DNA of 64,000 bases from Podospora pseudoanserina (taxonomy: Eukaryota; Ascomycota; Sordariomycetes; Sordariales; Podosporaceae): assembly GCF_035222485.1 (NCBI RefSeq), contig NC_085921.1, positions 682,001 to 746,000 on the forward strand, given 5' to 3'. The notes under the pieces were generated by a model that saw only the letters and a list, made by a program, of their open reading frames with translations, did no database searches and was not told the DNA's origin. Positions 1 through 11,399 of this stretch are shown here, piece by piece (position 1 is the first letter of the stretch; every line of letters starts with the position of its first letter). The translations under genes were made by a program, and so were the position numbers.

Positions 1-594
1 CCGATCCCCTCAACCTCCATCCCCCTTTACATCTCCCGCCACACCAACTCCCCCTCCCCCCTTCCCACCTCCCCCCGTTCGGAAGCCTACCTCTCCCTCC
101 TAACCCCCATCCGCCTAGCCTTCCTCCAAACCCTCTACCTCACCCCTGCCTTCACCCCCCTCCTCAAAAAATTCTACATCGACCCATCAACCCGCTCCTC
201 ACTCCTAGGAACAATCCTCCAAACCCAACTATCAGCCGCAGCCTCCTCCGCAGTGTTGCAAGGTCTGGGTTTGCACAGCCAGACAGGAACAGGCGGCATC
301 GACTCTGAGAACCTCTACGCCGACGCAGCCGAGGCTTTGGACTCACTCGCGATCCTCCTGCAGGAATCCCAAACCGGCTGGTTTTTTGGGGAGGAGAAAC
401 CGGGCGAGTTCGACGCTGGGTTGTATGGTTATGTGGGGGTTATAATGGCGCACATGGACACGCCAGAGGGCAGGTTGGGAGGGCTGGTGAGGAGAGCTGG
501 GGGTGGTGGAGGAGTGTTGGTTGGCTGGTGGGAGAGGATTAGACGCGAGGCATGGGGGGGTGATGGTTTATCAGAGGGGGGGGGGGAGAAATAA
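1..594 (+). CDS. Metaxin/SAM35 (TOB38)-like outer-membrane sorting subunit, C-terminal part
   Basis: The frame is open from the first base of the window, so the 5' end lies outside and about 197 residues are visible. The C-terminal region carries the GST-C-like signature of the metaxin/Sam35/Sam37 families: a helix rich in Ala and Leu (ALDSLAILLQES), then WFFGEEKPGEFDAGLYGYV, then a short helix ending in a WWERIRREAW-type motif. Family members are subunits of the mitochondrial outer-membrane sorting and assembly (SAM/TOB) complex that inserts beta-barrel proteins. The FFG...P..FDA core is what I rely on; the choice of SAM35 rather than SAM37/metaxin is an inference from the short glycine-rich loop and is uncertain. 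The last codons are G-rich and the stop follows a run of G. The gene converges on apsA. Confidence 0.6.
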   Translation, partial: PIPSTSIPLYISRHTNSPSPLPTSPRSEAYLSLLTPIRLAFLQTLYLTPAFTPLLKKFYIDPSTRSSLLGTILQTQLSAAASSAVLQGLGLHSQTGTGGIDSENLYADAAEALDSLAILLQESQTGWFFGEEKPGEFDAGLYGYVGVIMAHMDTPEGRLGGLVRRAGGGGGVLVGWWERIRREAWGGDGLSEGGGEK

Positions 595-1404
595 ATGTGT
601 GGTTGGGAGGCGGTTGGTTGCATGATAGAGAGAGGGGGAAAATGCATATATGAAAACAAAGGATGGAGAGATACCCAGGCATAAATCAGCATTCCAAGAT
701 TAAATTATTTGTCTCTTTCTTGTGTCATCATCATCATCATCCTGTGAAAGACAGTGTCTGCCTATCATCTATATACACCTCGTCAGCACTCCAATCTTGA
801 AAATCAATACGCACGACATTAAAGGAGTAACAAACACACAAAACACAAACAACCACACCCAAGATAAACAAAACCGGTGCTTTTTAAAATAACGCTGCCT
901 GCTGCTATGCTGCGCTCGCTAATGCGAATAACTTGCCCAAAAAGCTCTGCGACATTGACCACCGCATGACTCTGCAATCATCACCGTACCCCTCTCCACA
1001 TTTTCCACACCCTCAGTCAACAGTGCCCAGCCTCGCGGCCTGCTGTATAAACACAATACCAGTCCATCCATCCACCTGCAGATCTTCTAGATAGGTACAC
1101 GTCCAAAATAAAACTAAAAACAAATACATTGAATGGTAAGAGAGAAAGGAAGATAGAGCCACATATCAATGATGGCTTCAGCTGTGTTGCGTGCGTGCGT
1201 GCGGTAAATGGTATCACTCTTCCCCACCTCCCTGATAATGATACCCCCTACCCCCCCCCTAAATTAACGTTGTAGCTTTCCCATCTTTTGAAACTCCCAA
1301 GAGAAACTCATGTCTTTTGGATAGAGATGTCGCCCAACGCTTGTATAGAAATGACACAAAAAAATCGACGTCAGTCATGACTGCAATAGTAATTAAGAAA
1401 AAGA
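595..1404. other. Convergent intergenic region between the SAM35-like gene and apsA
   Basis: This 810-bp spacer holds the 3' ends of two converging genes. A short trinucleotide run (CAT)n lies near 727-741. The sequence is AC-rich around 800-870 and no coding frame is convincing. Nothing else is supported. Confidence 0.6.
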
Positions 1405-4400
1405 TCAAAAGCCCTTGAAAGGATCGTCCGTCGTATACCATTCATCCACTTCATTCTCAGTGGTTGCTCTGGTACCTCGGCTGTGGTAGCTGTCCCGTTG
1501 TCGGCTCCGGCTGGCTTGACGCCTCGACTCCTTGCTCCTCCTACGAGCAGCATGTCGACAGTCGTCGTCCCGCTCATGGGCATCCTCATACGGGGTATCG
1601 CTGAATCGACTGAACGCTAGAGGGCTGATAAAGGCCTCCATGCGCACAGTGCCAATGGCGTCAAAGAAATTGGGACCGTTTGGCCGGTTCGAAGCTTCAG
1701 AGGTCCGCACCGACCCTGTTCCCCAGGTGATGGCGCTGGATGCCCCTGTGATGGCGCTCGCCGCTGCATTGCTATAAACATCCGATGATCCCGCAATGCT
1801 GTTTCCTGCTGTACTATTCGATGAGGCATGGTGGCCTCCACCTCCTAGCGGTGTCGAGAAGCCTCCCGAGAAGCCTCGGAAGGAGAGCGGTGGTGGCACG
1901 TGGCCGCCAGTGTTGCTACGCTTGCGGCCGTGTACTCCACGCTCGCCATACCGTGTGATGGGAGGTGGTGCAGCCGTGTCTGTGGATTCCTCGCGCGTAT
2001 GGGATGGAATGGAATAGAGATCAGGCATCGGTGGCCGGTAGCCCCCGATGGCGGGGGGTGCGCTGTCCACCTCCAATGATGGGGGCTCGATGGGATCAGA
2101 CTTGATCACCGGCGCTCCGGTCTTGGCCTTGGTAAGGCGAATCGAGTCTCTAATCGGTCGCCGTACTTTGGGCTTGGGCAACTCATACTGCTCCGGCGAT
2201 GGCTTCGCTTGTGGCACGGGCAAACTCTCCGGGATGGCCTGGTTGGAGTGGGCAAGGAATGAAAGCGAGTTCAACCAGATGTAATGACGCTCGGCGCTGG
2301 AAGCCGTAAACTTGAGGGCGCGTTGCGGCGTCAGGATCAAGATAGACCTGTTGAATAGCGGACCAGCTCCCCTGGGAGGCGGATTGTCGTCCTTGACATC
2401 AATGACGGATTGAATCGTGACTGAAGAGGGGTTAGTATCGGTCCGGAACATTGTGTTGATTCGTGAAAACGTACGCTTGCGGCCAGATTTGCCCAGAAGA
2501 GCACCTCCCGTGGTCGGTTGCTTGCTGCTCCAGAGGATACAACGGTCATATGGCTGAAGCCAAACCCATCTCTTGTGACGATCATTGCTGGTGTCATCGC
2601 CACTCTTGACATCTGCCATCCCAAACGATTTGCGTCTCCGCACATACTTGTACATCCACTCACCCACCATCGTCTGAGCAATCGCTTCCACAACCGTAAA
2701 TGCCTTCTCCTTCGGTTCTGCCTGCGAAGCGGCGGCCGTCTCCCCAGTGGTTGCCGTGTTGGACGAGGGCTGGGACCTGTGGGACCTATATTTGGCGTAC
2801 GTATTGGACTCCTTGTGCCGGGGCGTAGTAATGTCATTTAATGGCAATGGGGGAAGATCCGGGCTCTCGGGGATATCGACCGACTCGTTGAAACGAGACG
2901 GTGAGCGAGATGGCCGACGCCTCTGCCCACGCGGAAGACCTGTGACTGAGCGCACCTTGCGAATGCTACCAGCGCGATAATGACTCCGGCTCGAGCCTCG
3001 TCTGTGCCAAGTATCCGACCCTCTACTCGGGCTTCGTCCTTCACTTGGAGCGCTACCGCTCAATGGCGGTTTCCTCGAGCTGGCGCGTGTGGGGATCGGG
3101 AATGGTGGCTCCTTGGTATCTGTCAGACTTGGGCTTCTAGCCCTCGAGTGCGAGTTGATGCCGCTCTGGATCAAGGCAGCTCTGCGCATAACACTGGCCT
3201 TGGTTCCAAACGCTGGGCGGGGTCCGCCACGGCGAGAGCCCGAGCTGTTGATCCCCGAGTCCCGGGTCTCGCGAGTCTGAGAGATGATGTTGGTCGAACC
3301 GTAGCCACCATAGCCATCAGGCTCATCAATCAGACGCGGCGAGTATCCGCTGCTCGCCTTGGGTGAGAAAGCAGACTCGGAGGTCTCAGAGCCTCGCTTG
3401 CCCATCCTGCTCGAGCTGTCTATGGTCCTAGGAGCCGAGGGCGCAGATAATGCTGTCCTGTACTCCGAGTCGCTGACGTCGAGATCCATAAACTCGTCAC
3501 CCTCATCCGTGCTGTTGCCATCAAAGCCGGCAAACAGGCTGCTGATTCTATGCGGCCTCCTGATTGCGGCAGATCGGCTTGATACTGGTCCATTGTCATT
3601 GTTGCCAGGATAAACATCTCTAGCTTCTTCTGACACAGGGGAAGAAACAACAGGCGGCGACGATGGAATATCAACGATGCTTCGCTTGCTGGTCAACCGG
3701 CGGGGGTTGCGAGGTGGTGGCACATCTCCAGGAACTGGAGTGAATTTCCGGAAGTCATCGGTGGGTAAATCTGGTGTGGGTAAAGCTGGCGAGACTGGCC
3801 TTGACGTGATCGCTGACGGGTGCAGGTGTGGAGGCAACTTGGCCAAACGCTTGTCCACACGGATTTCCTCTGTCTGCATAGAAGATGATGCTGTAGGTGG
3901 GCTAGAGATCAAGGACACTTGGCAGCCAAAGTCTTTGGTCAACTGCGGCAAGAGAGGCTGTCTAGGTGTGCTGGGACGGCTTGAAGGAGGAATGATGCTA
4001 ATGCTGGGAATCGACAGAACTGGAAACTGGAGCGGTGGGGCAATGTCCTCTGTCTGGGTAGATGAAGAGACCATGGCAGGAATTTGAGGCTTTGGCGTTG
4101 GGGGCAAATCTTGGAAAGGCGTCCTGGGCGTCTTTGGTGGACTCAGGGGCTGTTCCAGTGTTTGAGAGGATCCATTGACCATCAAATTGCTGGTCGATGT
4201 CTTGATGGCAAGCGGCTGGCCAATTTGCACCCGCTTCTTCCTCTGGTTTGCTTCAATTTCGAGATCAGCACGGGGCGGGCTGTTCATGTTGTACAATCTT
4301 TCATATCTCTGCATGAAGGGTGAGGGCTCGGGTGTTGTTGGTTTCACTGCAGTGATTGTTGGTGACGGCGGAGGCGATGGCTGAACACCAGTGTCGACGT

Positions 4401-5553
4401 ACACAGCCTTTGGGGCTACTGACTCAGTCTCGTCATCCTCTTGAATGGTGCCGCCCTCCAGCCTCTCTAGAGCCGTAGCGCTAAAAGCAAGCCTTGATCG
4501 ATGCACGCTTCCGGATCTCATCAAGCTATCATTGCTCTGTCCTCTCCTGTGCGTCTTAGACATGATGCTGTCCCGGCTCATGTTGCGTAAATGTGTGCGA
4601 TGAGGCCCATTAGACAGCACACTCTCCCGACCACCATAATTGCTCTCCTCGTCAAATCCGTCCAGCTCGTCGGCCAGAGAGTTCATCCCGTTCGTCTTGG
4701 GGGAAGCTAAGAGCGAAAACCTGGTGTTGCTGGTCAAACTCATGGTTCGGACACTGGCGGCATCATTCTCCCTGCCGCTCTCCTCGCCTTCGCTCTCGTG
4801 ATAGTTGAGTATCCCATTCTCTCCAGCGACTTGGACGGCTTGGAATGCTGTGACTTCATCAATCACCGCCTTCAGTCGACTTTCCGCAACGTGAATCTTC
4901 CGCTCCAGCTTTCTTTTCTCCTCCTCCCATTCGTCCTTTTCCTTTTCCCATTGTCGATGTACCCGTTCCGAATCTTCCTCTTGGTTCCTCAGCTTCTTCT
5001 GGGTGATGTCGAGTCGTTTTTTGGTCTCGGCAGCTGAGTCGACAGCCTCGTCACGTTCTCGAGCCAACTCACCAAGTGCCGAGGACGTTCCACCTTCCAG
5101 CAAGACCAACTGACGTTTTAATGACCGGCTCTCCTTGTCTGTAGATACCACCCTGGCCTGAAGAGACTCGGATTCCCCTCGAACAGCATCCAATGAAGAT
5201 TCCAGGCTTTCAATGAGCTTCAACTTGTCCTCTTGATCTCTTCTTAGGGACAGAATCTCCGATACCAGATTGGCATGCAACGTTGGCGTAAAACGTTTGC
5301 TGTCAATACTGACCGGCTCATCAGAGCAAAACTCTCTCGCAGACATCATCGACGCCCTATCCATCCTCTCACCATTGAGCGGCGCTGGTGATCGACTCTT
5401 TCCATTCTTCCCGGGGGGGGTCACCGAGCGTTTTGACTTGCGTGAGCCTCGTGATACGTTTCGCGAAGGGACTCGGTAAGGTGTGTCTGCAGGTGTCGGC
5501 AAGGACGCAACCGGTACGGTCGACTCATCTTCGGTTTCCCATGCGCCAACCAT
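1405..5553 (-). CDS. apsA: ApsA/Num1/Mcp5-type cortical anchor with C-terminal PH domain
   Basis: A single 1382-residue frame with no intron needed. The start at 5553 has A at -3 and G at +4. After a basic Ser/Pro-rich N-terminus, a coiled coil runs from about residue 90 to 240 (SEILSLRRDQEDKL to LKAVIDEVTAFQ). A long disordered Ser/Pro/Arg-rich middle follows, and then a pleckstrin-homology domain at about 955-1100 (from GEWMYKYVRR to ERHYIWLNSLSFL). This order, coiled coil then distant PH, is that of Aspergillus ApsA, yeast Num1 and fission-yeast Mcp5. These anchor dynein and mitochondria at the cell cortex by binding phosphoinositides and are needed for nuclear migration and even spacing of nuclei in hyphae. 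Aspergillus ApsA is somewhat longer, so an extra upstream exon is possible. Family assignment rests on the PH domain plus architecture. Confidence 0.85.
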   Translation of the reverse strand: MVGAWETEDESTVPVASLPTPADTPYRVPSRNVSRGSRKSKRSVTPPGKNGKSRSPAPLNGERMDRASMMSAREFCSDEPVSIDSKRFTPTLHANLVSEILSLRRDQEDKLKLIESLESSLDAVRGESESLQARVVSTDKESRSLKRQLVLLEGGTSSALGELARERDEAVDSAAETKKRLDITQKKLRNQEEDSERVHRQWEKEKDEWEEEKRKLERKIHVAESRLKAVIDEVTAFQAVQVAGENGILNYHESEGEESGRENDAASVRTMSLTSNTRFSLLASPKTNGMNSLADELDGFDEESNYGGRESVLSNGPHRTHLRNMSRDSIMSKTHRRGQSNDSLMRSGSVHRSRLAFSATALERLEGGTIQEDDETESVAPKAVYVDTGVQPSPPPSPTITAVKPTTPEPSPFMQRYERLYNMNSPPRADLEIEANQRKKRVQIGQPLAIKTSTSNLMVNGSSQTLEQPLSPPKTPRTPFQDLPPTPKPQIPAMVSSSTQTEDIAPPLQFPVLSIPSISIIPPSSRPSTPRQPLLPQLTKDFGCQVSLISSPPTASSSMQTEEIRVDKRLAKLPPHLHPSAITSRPVSPALPTPDLPTDDFRKFTPVPGDVPPPRNPRRLTSKRSIVDIPSSPPVVSSPVSEEARDVYPGNNDNGPVSSRSAAIRRPHRISSLFAGFDGNSTDEGDEFMDLDVSDSEYRTALSAPSAPRTIDSSSRMGKRGSETSESAFSPKASSGYSPRLIDEPDGYGGYGSTNIISQTRETRDSGINSSGSRRGGPRPAFGTKASVMRRAALIQSGINSHSRARSPSLTDTKEPPFPIPTRASSRKPPLSGSAPSEGRSPSRGSDTWHRRGSSRSHYRAGSIRKVRSVTGLPRGQRRRPSRSPSRFNESVDIPESPDLPPLPLNDITTPRHKESNTYAKYRSHRSQPSSNTATTGETAAASQAEPKEKAFTVVEAIAQTMVGEWMYKYVRRRKSFGMADVKSGDDTSNDRHKRWVWLQPYDRCILWSSKQPTTGGALLGKSGRKRTFSRINTMFRTDTNPSSVTIQSVIDVKDDNPPPRGAGPLFNRSILILTPQRALKFTASSAERHYIWLNSLSFLAHSNQAIPESLPVPQAKPSPEQYELPKPKVRRPIRDSIRLTKAKTGAPVIKSDPIEPPSLEVDSAPPAIGGYRPPMPDLYSIPSHTREESTDTAAPPPITRYGERGVHGRKRSNTGGHVPPPLSFRGFSGGFSTPLGGGGHHASSNSTAGNSIAGSSDVYSNAAASAITGASSAITWGTGSVRTSEASNRPNGPNFFDAIGTVRMEAFISPLAFSRFSDTPYEDAHERDDDCRHAARRRSKESRRQASRSRQRDSYHSRGTRATTENEVDEWYTTDDPFKGF

Positions 5554-8500
5554 CTTTGCGGCCTCTTGATATCTCGGTTCTGCAGAAAGATGCCGCCTCG
5601 TACTCGATACAGGCGAAGAAGTCTAGCACATTTCCACCAACCGATCAGTTGTCGGGTATTAGAACGGACCTCGGAAGAGGATGCAACGGTGATCACTAAT
5701 GCCCTCGGACTGAGTGGCCATGTCCGCGTAGTTAGTAGTGTTCCCCAAGGTCAGTGTGTTTGAAACAGCGATCCTGCAAGATGTTGCATAAGGCACGGGG
5801 TTGCCCCCACTTCCCAAACGTCAAAGCTGACGCTGTGGAATATGCGTAGGGCTTTCGTGCGCCCAGAGTTGAAGTTATAGCATGATATATTATGAGATGC
5901 CGTTCTTAGGAGAGGTCCGGCATTGGGAGACTTGTGTTCATGAAGGGGCCGGGCATGAAGGGTGAAACCATGTTCAACAGAAACAACTTACCAGACACTC
6001 AAGACCCAAAGGTCTTGCACTAGAGTGAGGGTTCGCAGTCGGTATTTCCAACCGGCATCCCCTCAAGGCAGTGTAGGCTCGTGAGGGGGTGGAGCTCTGG
6101 ACACCTGATGGGTTTGGCTGAAGTGAGGAGGCGGGGCGAATGCGTCAAGTGTTCAACCTCAATGACGGAAGAGAAGCTACCACAAGGCATGTGTGGTCAG
6201 TACATCCCATCCCGATGCTCGACCTAATGTAGGCTACCAAAGATTGCCCCTCAGGCCTGTGACCCAAGAGATCGTCGTTCGCACTTACCGAGCACCACCT
6301 GTAGCTTGACGCAGGTGATGTGTCAAGCAAAGTCTAATAGAGTTTGGAACTGGTCGGAGGAAGCCGCAAGATGCACGAACGAACCAAGGGGTATCGGGTA
6401 TCAGAACGTCAGAAACAAAAAAAAAACGGAGAAGGAAGCGAAGGATCTCGTGAGCGTGAGTGTTGTAGGTGCGAGAGAGGGTGTATTAGCGAGTGTGAGA
6501 AAGGTATAAGTGAGGTTGGGAATGGAAAGGTAAGGCGTCGCCGGTCAGCGTCGAGATGCGATGCTCGTGAGACACGACAGACAGACAACCTCCGAACCCG
6601 AAGGGAGGAAGAAGAGAGAGACGTCGTCGACAGCTACGAGACGACGAGCATCGTGGTTTGACAAAAGTCAAGAGGCCCTGAGAAGGCCTGGTTGAGTTAT
6701 GTACGAGCTCTCCACTTTTCGCCCACTCGTTCCATCAGCAAATGGGCTGGTGGGGCCTGCCGAATGACAACCCTGGAGCAGTTCCCACCCAGCAGACCAG
6801 GGGCTACTCGGGAAGCCACCAGGGGCCCCCTTCCAGGCCTTTTTTGGCCTGTTCCTTTGGTGACGTTCGAGTTCAAGTTTCCCGCCTGTCCCACGGCTGG
6901 CTGCAGACGGGCGACGAACACAGTCTGTGCTGCGGCAGACGGGATGAAGCGTCTGAAAGAGTATCCTCACAAGATAATCATTTCCGCCTCACCCGCCAGA
7001 AAACACGCAGCAAGAATCTGGTCTGCTTTTGTCTGCAATGTCCGACCGAGCGTCGTGAGTGCCATCACGAACCCTGCCCAAAGCCATGCGTCGCGAATCT
7101 GAACAGCCCAGTTCGATAATTACACTACGACGCTGGCCACATGCCCGAACACCTGGGTCTGGAAAGGGGCCAGCCTTACTTAGCAATTCCTTGAGTTGAT
7201 CCTCCATCATCATTGGAAAGGATAGGATACAGTTGAAACGGCCAGCAATGTGCCTGCTGCAAAGAAATCACATTTTCCTGGAGTTGAGCCGTTGGTTCTT
7301 CAACACTTTTTGTATCGAGGTGGAAGGATGTCCCCTGTTTGAGCATATTCAAGTGGCCCAAGCTCTCTCAAGCTTCGAGAAATGTCCCGAGCTTGGATCC
7401 TGGCCATCTGCAGTAGCTCGTTCATGTTCATGCGGCATCAACTGACACTTGTTGACAGGCAATGACAGCAGCCTTCTTTCTCTTCCTCGTTGTTCTGCTT
7501 CTTCAAGTCATCAGCATTCATTCATCCCATCTCTGAGGCAAACAAAGCATTGCCATGCAGTGTCGAATTAAAAACGCTCTCAACCGGGGTCACCCTCGAA
7601 AAAGGGGAATGGGCTAAGCCTCTTTGGCGACAAGGCCTTCTGTGACGGGCGGCTGGCAGCGAATGGGAAGCCAGTCCAGAGCGAGACAAATTTCCAGATG
7701 TGATGGCCTGCTGCCGATCTCACAAAACCCTGACCCGAACTTACTCCCGAATCCGCGCAACCGTGAACTTTAACTGATCCTTAAGACAGACCTGTGCGGG
7801 ATCGACCGAGACCCACATCCACCCCGAAATGAGCCTCCAGATGGAGTCTTGACACAGCAACGGAGTAACATCTGGCAGTCTCATCATCAACTCGCAACAA
7901 AGACTTAAAAAGTCTATGGTGCTTTCCAAGTTGGTAATGTGGTGGTGTAGGTAGTGTACATACATGTGCGAGCGCGGCGTGGCACATGTCTCAAACTTCG
8001 GGCCCAGTTGAAGGTTGCCCAAAAGGGAATTGTGGAGGTCCTTAATTGAACGCAACTCCCACCCTCCCCCACTGCGGGAGCATGCCCGCTCGCCGTACCT
8101 TATCACCGGAACGCCAGGGAACGCCAGGCCTTGGTCAACCAGCTACCTAACCGAATGAGACGGTTGTTCCTCTTTCTTGCGCGCAGGCAAGCTGAGAAGT
8201 GAGGCGAGCCGCTTGGCTTGGCCGTCATCTCGACTGGATGATAACAAAAGTTGCATGCCATCCTTCAACAAGAGGACTCCGGAGGTTCAACGCCTGTGCC
8301 GCTGTCTGACGGGAAGCGGCATCGAAAACTGTGGATAGATATCACAGCGGGGAAGCAACGGCTTCCTCGCTGAATTCGGACTGCTGCTGCTGTGCGACAG
8401 TCAACCAACAGGCCCATCCCCATTTAAAAGGTCCCGGCCCCGGTCCCCGTCCCGATGCTACACACGTGCAAAAAGACCCCGTTTTCCAAGATTCACCGGA

Positions 8501-8947
8501 GATCGGATACGGCCTCTTGCCTTGACTGTGAATGTCAGTCAGCATGATGATGAATAACAGCGCTTTCCCGGAAAATCAGATAACAGAACACATTTCTGTC
8601 TCATGGCCAATCATTTCCACAGACAGCTTAGACTGGTGAAACGGTCGTCGCGCAAAAAGAAACTGGACGAAGAAGAAAACCCTTGCTCAATCCAGCCCCG
8701 CCAACTGCCAAGCTGCGGCGCCCGTCACGGGAGTTTGAAGATTGATTGGAAGCTCAGTACCGGGAAGGCAAGCCAGCGGCGTTGGAGGAGGGCAGCATTC
8801 ACCCTCCAACAGGTTCAGCAAGTTCGAGGCCGCGTCTGCGCGACCCCGCGCCCTTTTTATTTTCAACGCGTTATTCGTCGAGCCATTGGCCAATCAGTGT
8901 TTGGGGTCTACCTGTAACAAAGTAGGAACTTTGAACTTGGTAGCGGG
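5554..8947. other. Gene-free interval upstream of apsA
   Basis: About 3.4 kb that should include the apsA promoter and 5' leader. Several frames of 60-136 codons occur on both strands, but all have irregular composition, no recognisable motif and no codon bias. A purine-rich patch lies around 6410-6440. I see no tRNA, 5S rRNA or transposon signature. Confidence 0.5.
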
Positions 8948-9009
8948 GTGAGTGGTGAGTGGTGAGTTGTGAGTGGTGAGTGGTGAGTGGTGAGTGGTGA
9001 GTGGTGAAG
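8948..9009. repeat. Heptamer minisatellite, unit GTGAGTG, about 8 copies
   Basis: Eight consecutive 7-bp units of GTGAGTG, one of them altered to GTGAGTT, followed by a partial unit. It lies in non-coding DNA. The stop-free frame through it gives no convincing protein. Confidence 0.95.
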
Positions 9010-11399
9010 AGTTTATTACTCGAAGTTGAGGGCCAACGCGGGGACCTCGTTCAGCTCAATGGGTTTGGTCGAGGAATACGAAGGCCAGTGTTGGGACCAG
9101 TAGGATCAGGATTTCGCAATCGAGATTTGGGAAAGTTCCCTCCCCTCATCAGTGCCGTGCCACCGAGGTTTCTTGGAGTCAAAGAGCCGAGAGGGAGGGT
9201 TTACTTGCCTCTCATCTCAACGCTCAAGTGCTACCCCTCTGTCGATTACCCGGACTGACTACCCAGGCACTTGCGTTCAATGAACCCAACCGAGCCGAAA
9301 GGCTCTCTCATCCAGTGAGACCGGTGCCGAAGTGGTATTAGCAAGACGACGGTGGGGATTTGGTTGTGTCTAATGAAGTCCGGTTCATCACCTCGCCTGC
9401 CTCGCATGCGGTTGAAGTTTTTTGCTCTCCACTAGCGAGGCTGCATAGGTTATTGCAACCACGGAACGGGTTGTGGTAAAGGTCAAAACGCAGCGGGTAT
9501 ATTGCTCGCTACGCTGGGTTGGACGGTCCGGTTTTTGTTTGGTTTTGTTTTGTTTTCTTCAACTGTTGTTGAGTTGTTTCTTTTCTACTGTTGCTGGGTT
9601 TCACTTTCTCCAGAAACAAAAGCTTTCTCGAGTTCGCTCGCTTATAATATGTGCTTCTGTTCTGCATCACTAGCATGCTTTTTGCTGCATGAATGGGCCT
9701 TGTGCTGCAGGATTTTCCAGTGCGGTTCTGTCGTTTCTCCCTTGTCCCTACAGCTGCAGTGCAGTGTAGGTTTGCATAGAAGGTACATACGCGCCGCTCC
9801 GCCGTAAGCTGTCACTTACATGCATACATGCAGTTGATGATGACTGCATTTTGTTTATGAGGGTCTGAAACGGAAAATGCGTTTTTATATATTGGATGGA
9901 TGGATTGATGGATGGGTCTGGGAGGGGTACTATGGGAAAGGGGAAGGGATGGTCGATTACCTGCAGCCGGTCAGGGTTTGTTTGTGATGCCGGTAGTTTG
10001 GGGGGGTGGTGCTGGGCCGATGGAATCGGCTTCGAATGATTTTGAGCGATGATGTCAGGAGAATATCATGTCATGTCTCGGGATTTAATAGCCATGAGGG
10101 TTGGGAAGTAGACACGAGTGTTTTCTGTGAGACCATGAGACTACTTCCATGAGACCGGAGGTTTTACACCTCAGCTTACAAGGGTGATAAGTATCACCGG
10201 TCTCTCGGCCCGTGATGGCAACATATCAAAGTGAAGCGACAGTCGCTTGATCTCGTGATCTATCTACCTGCTACAAGCGCACACCACCGGAAAAGTGCCT
10301 GGGATGGTAGGTAGAGTTGAAACGAGACAGCCGAGACATAACTTCAGGTACCCGTGGAAAGCAAGAAATGTTCTCCTTCTGTGCCACAAGGTTGTTTGTG
10401 GGCCGAGACATGACGGACAGAGACATGCTTCGTCCGGCTCTGTCCGGTGGGGGCATGATTTTGGTGTCTTTTGCGTCAGCTCTGGACATATGGCGTGGTG
10501 AACCTGGCTCAGGAGACCAGAAGCGATACCTGCTGTTTAATGATTAGAAAACAAACAGTCTGTCTCTGTGGCTGTCGTGTATCGGGATCAATCTCGCTTG
10601 CGTCGCTTGAGAAGGTTGAGATCAACTTTGCCGTCACCTGGTAAGGGGGAAATAGGGAGGGATGTTGTGGTGGATTACGAGAAAAGGAAGGATGGAGGCT
10701 ACGGTTGAGTCGAGATGGGTTCTGGCACCTGGGTCCCGCGATGCTGTTAAAATCTTATGAATGATAGGGAGGGGTTATAGTTTTGAGACTGAGAGCGGTT
10801 GGAAGACTGAAGGAATTCCAGGGAGTGTGTAGTAGGTGAGAGTGGTGAAAGCATAACCCAGGAAGTTGAAGAGGAAGGGACGGGACTCTGGGGGAGAAGA
10901 AATGAAAGCAGCAAGGCAAAGTTACCTTGGAATACATACCTGAAGGTCGTGCTGGCACATCCTCCTGAACCTAATAACCACTAATGTAAGCAACCAGTAT
11001 GAGATTTCCTCTGATGATGAACCGAGATAGGTATAAACTTGAAGTCGAGTACAAGCTATTGACTCATATAAAAGATTCACATGGAAACTCTCATTGTTAG
11101 TTCTCCACACACCAGGTACCTAGATAACTCAGGTAGGTCAGTAAGGTACCTTGAGCTATACCAATACGGAACAGCAGGACTTGCTCAATATTCTCCATCA
11201 ACAAGTCTCGTAATGACCTTCTTGCTTACTATATTGGTTGATGTTTCTTCCAAACTCTACAGCTCCCTGGCCTGTTTCTGTTTTGCATCACCGTAGGCCC
11301 TGAACCATCCTAACGTACCTCCTATGAACATGTGTTCCAGGTGAACTGAAAGGCCAAGCTACGTAGCTTGTTTACTTTTTATTGTGATGAAATAATAGT
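9010..11399. other. Gene-free interval
   Basis: No convincing coding frame on either strand. A short inverted repeat with 7-bp arms (GGTGATA / TATCACC, 2-base spacer) lies at 10183-10198. From about 10900 onward the base composition becomes more AT-rich with scattered GGTACCT/AGGTAC motifs. Confidence 0.45.
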
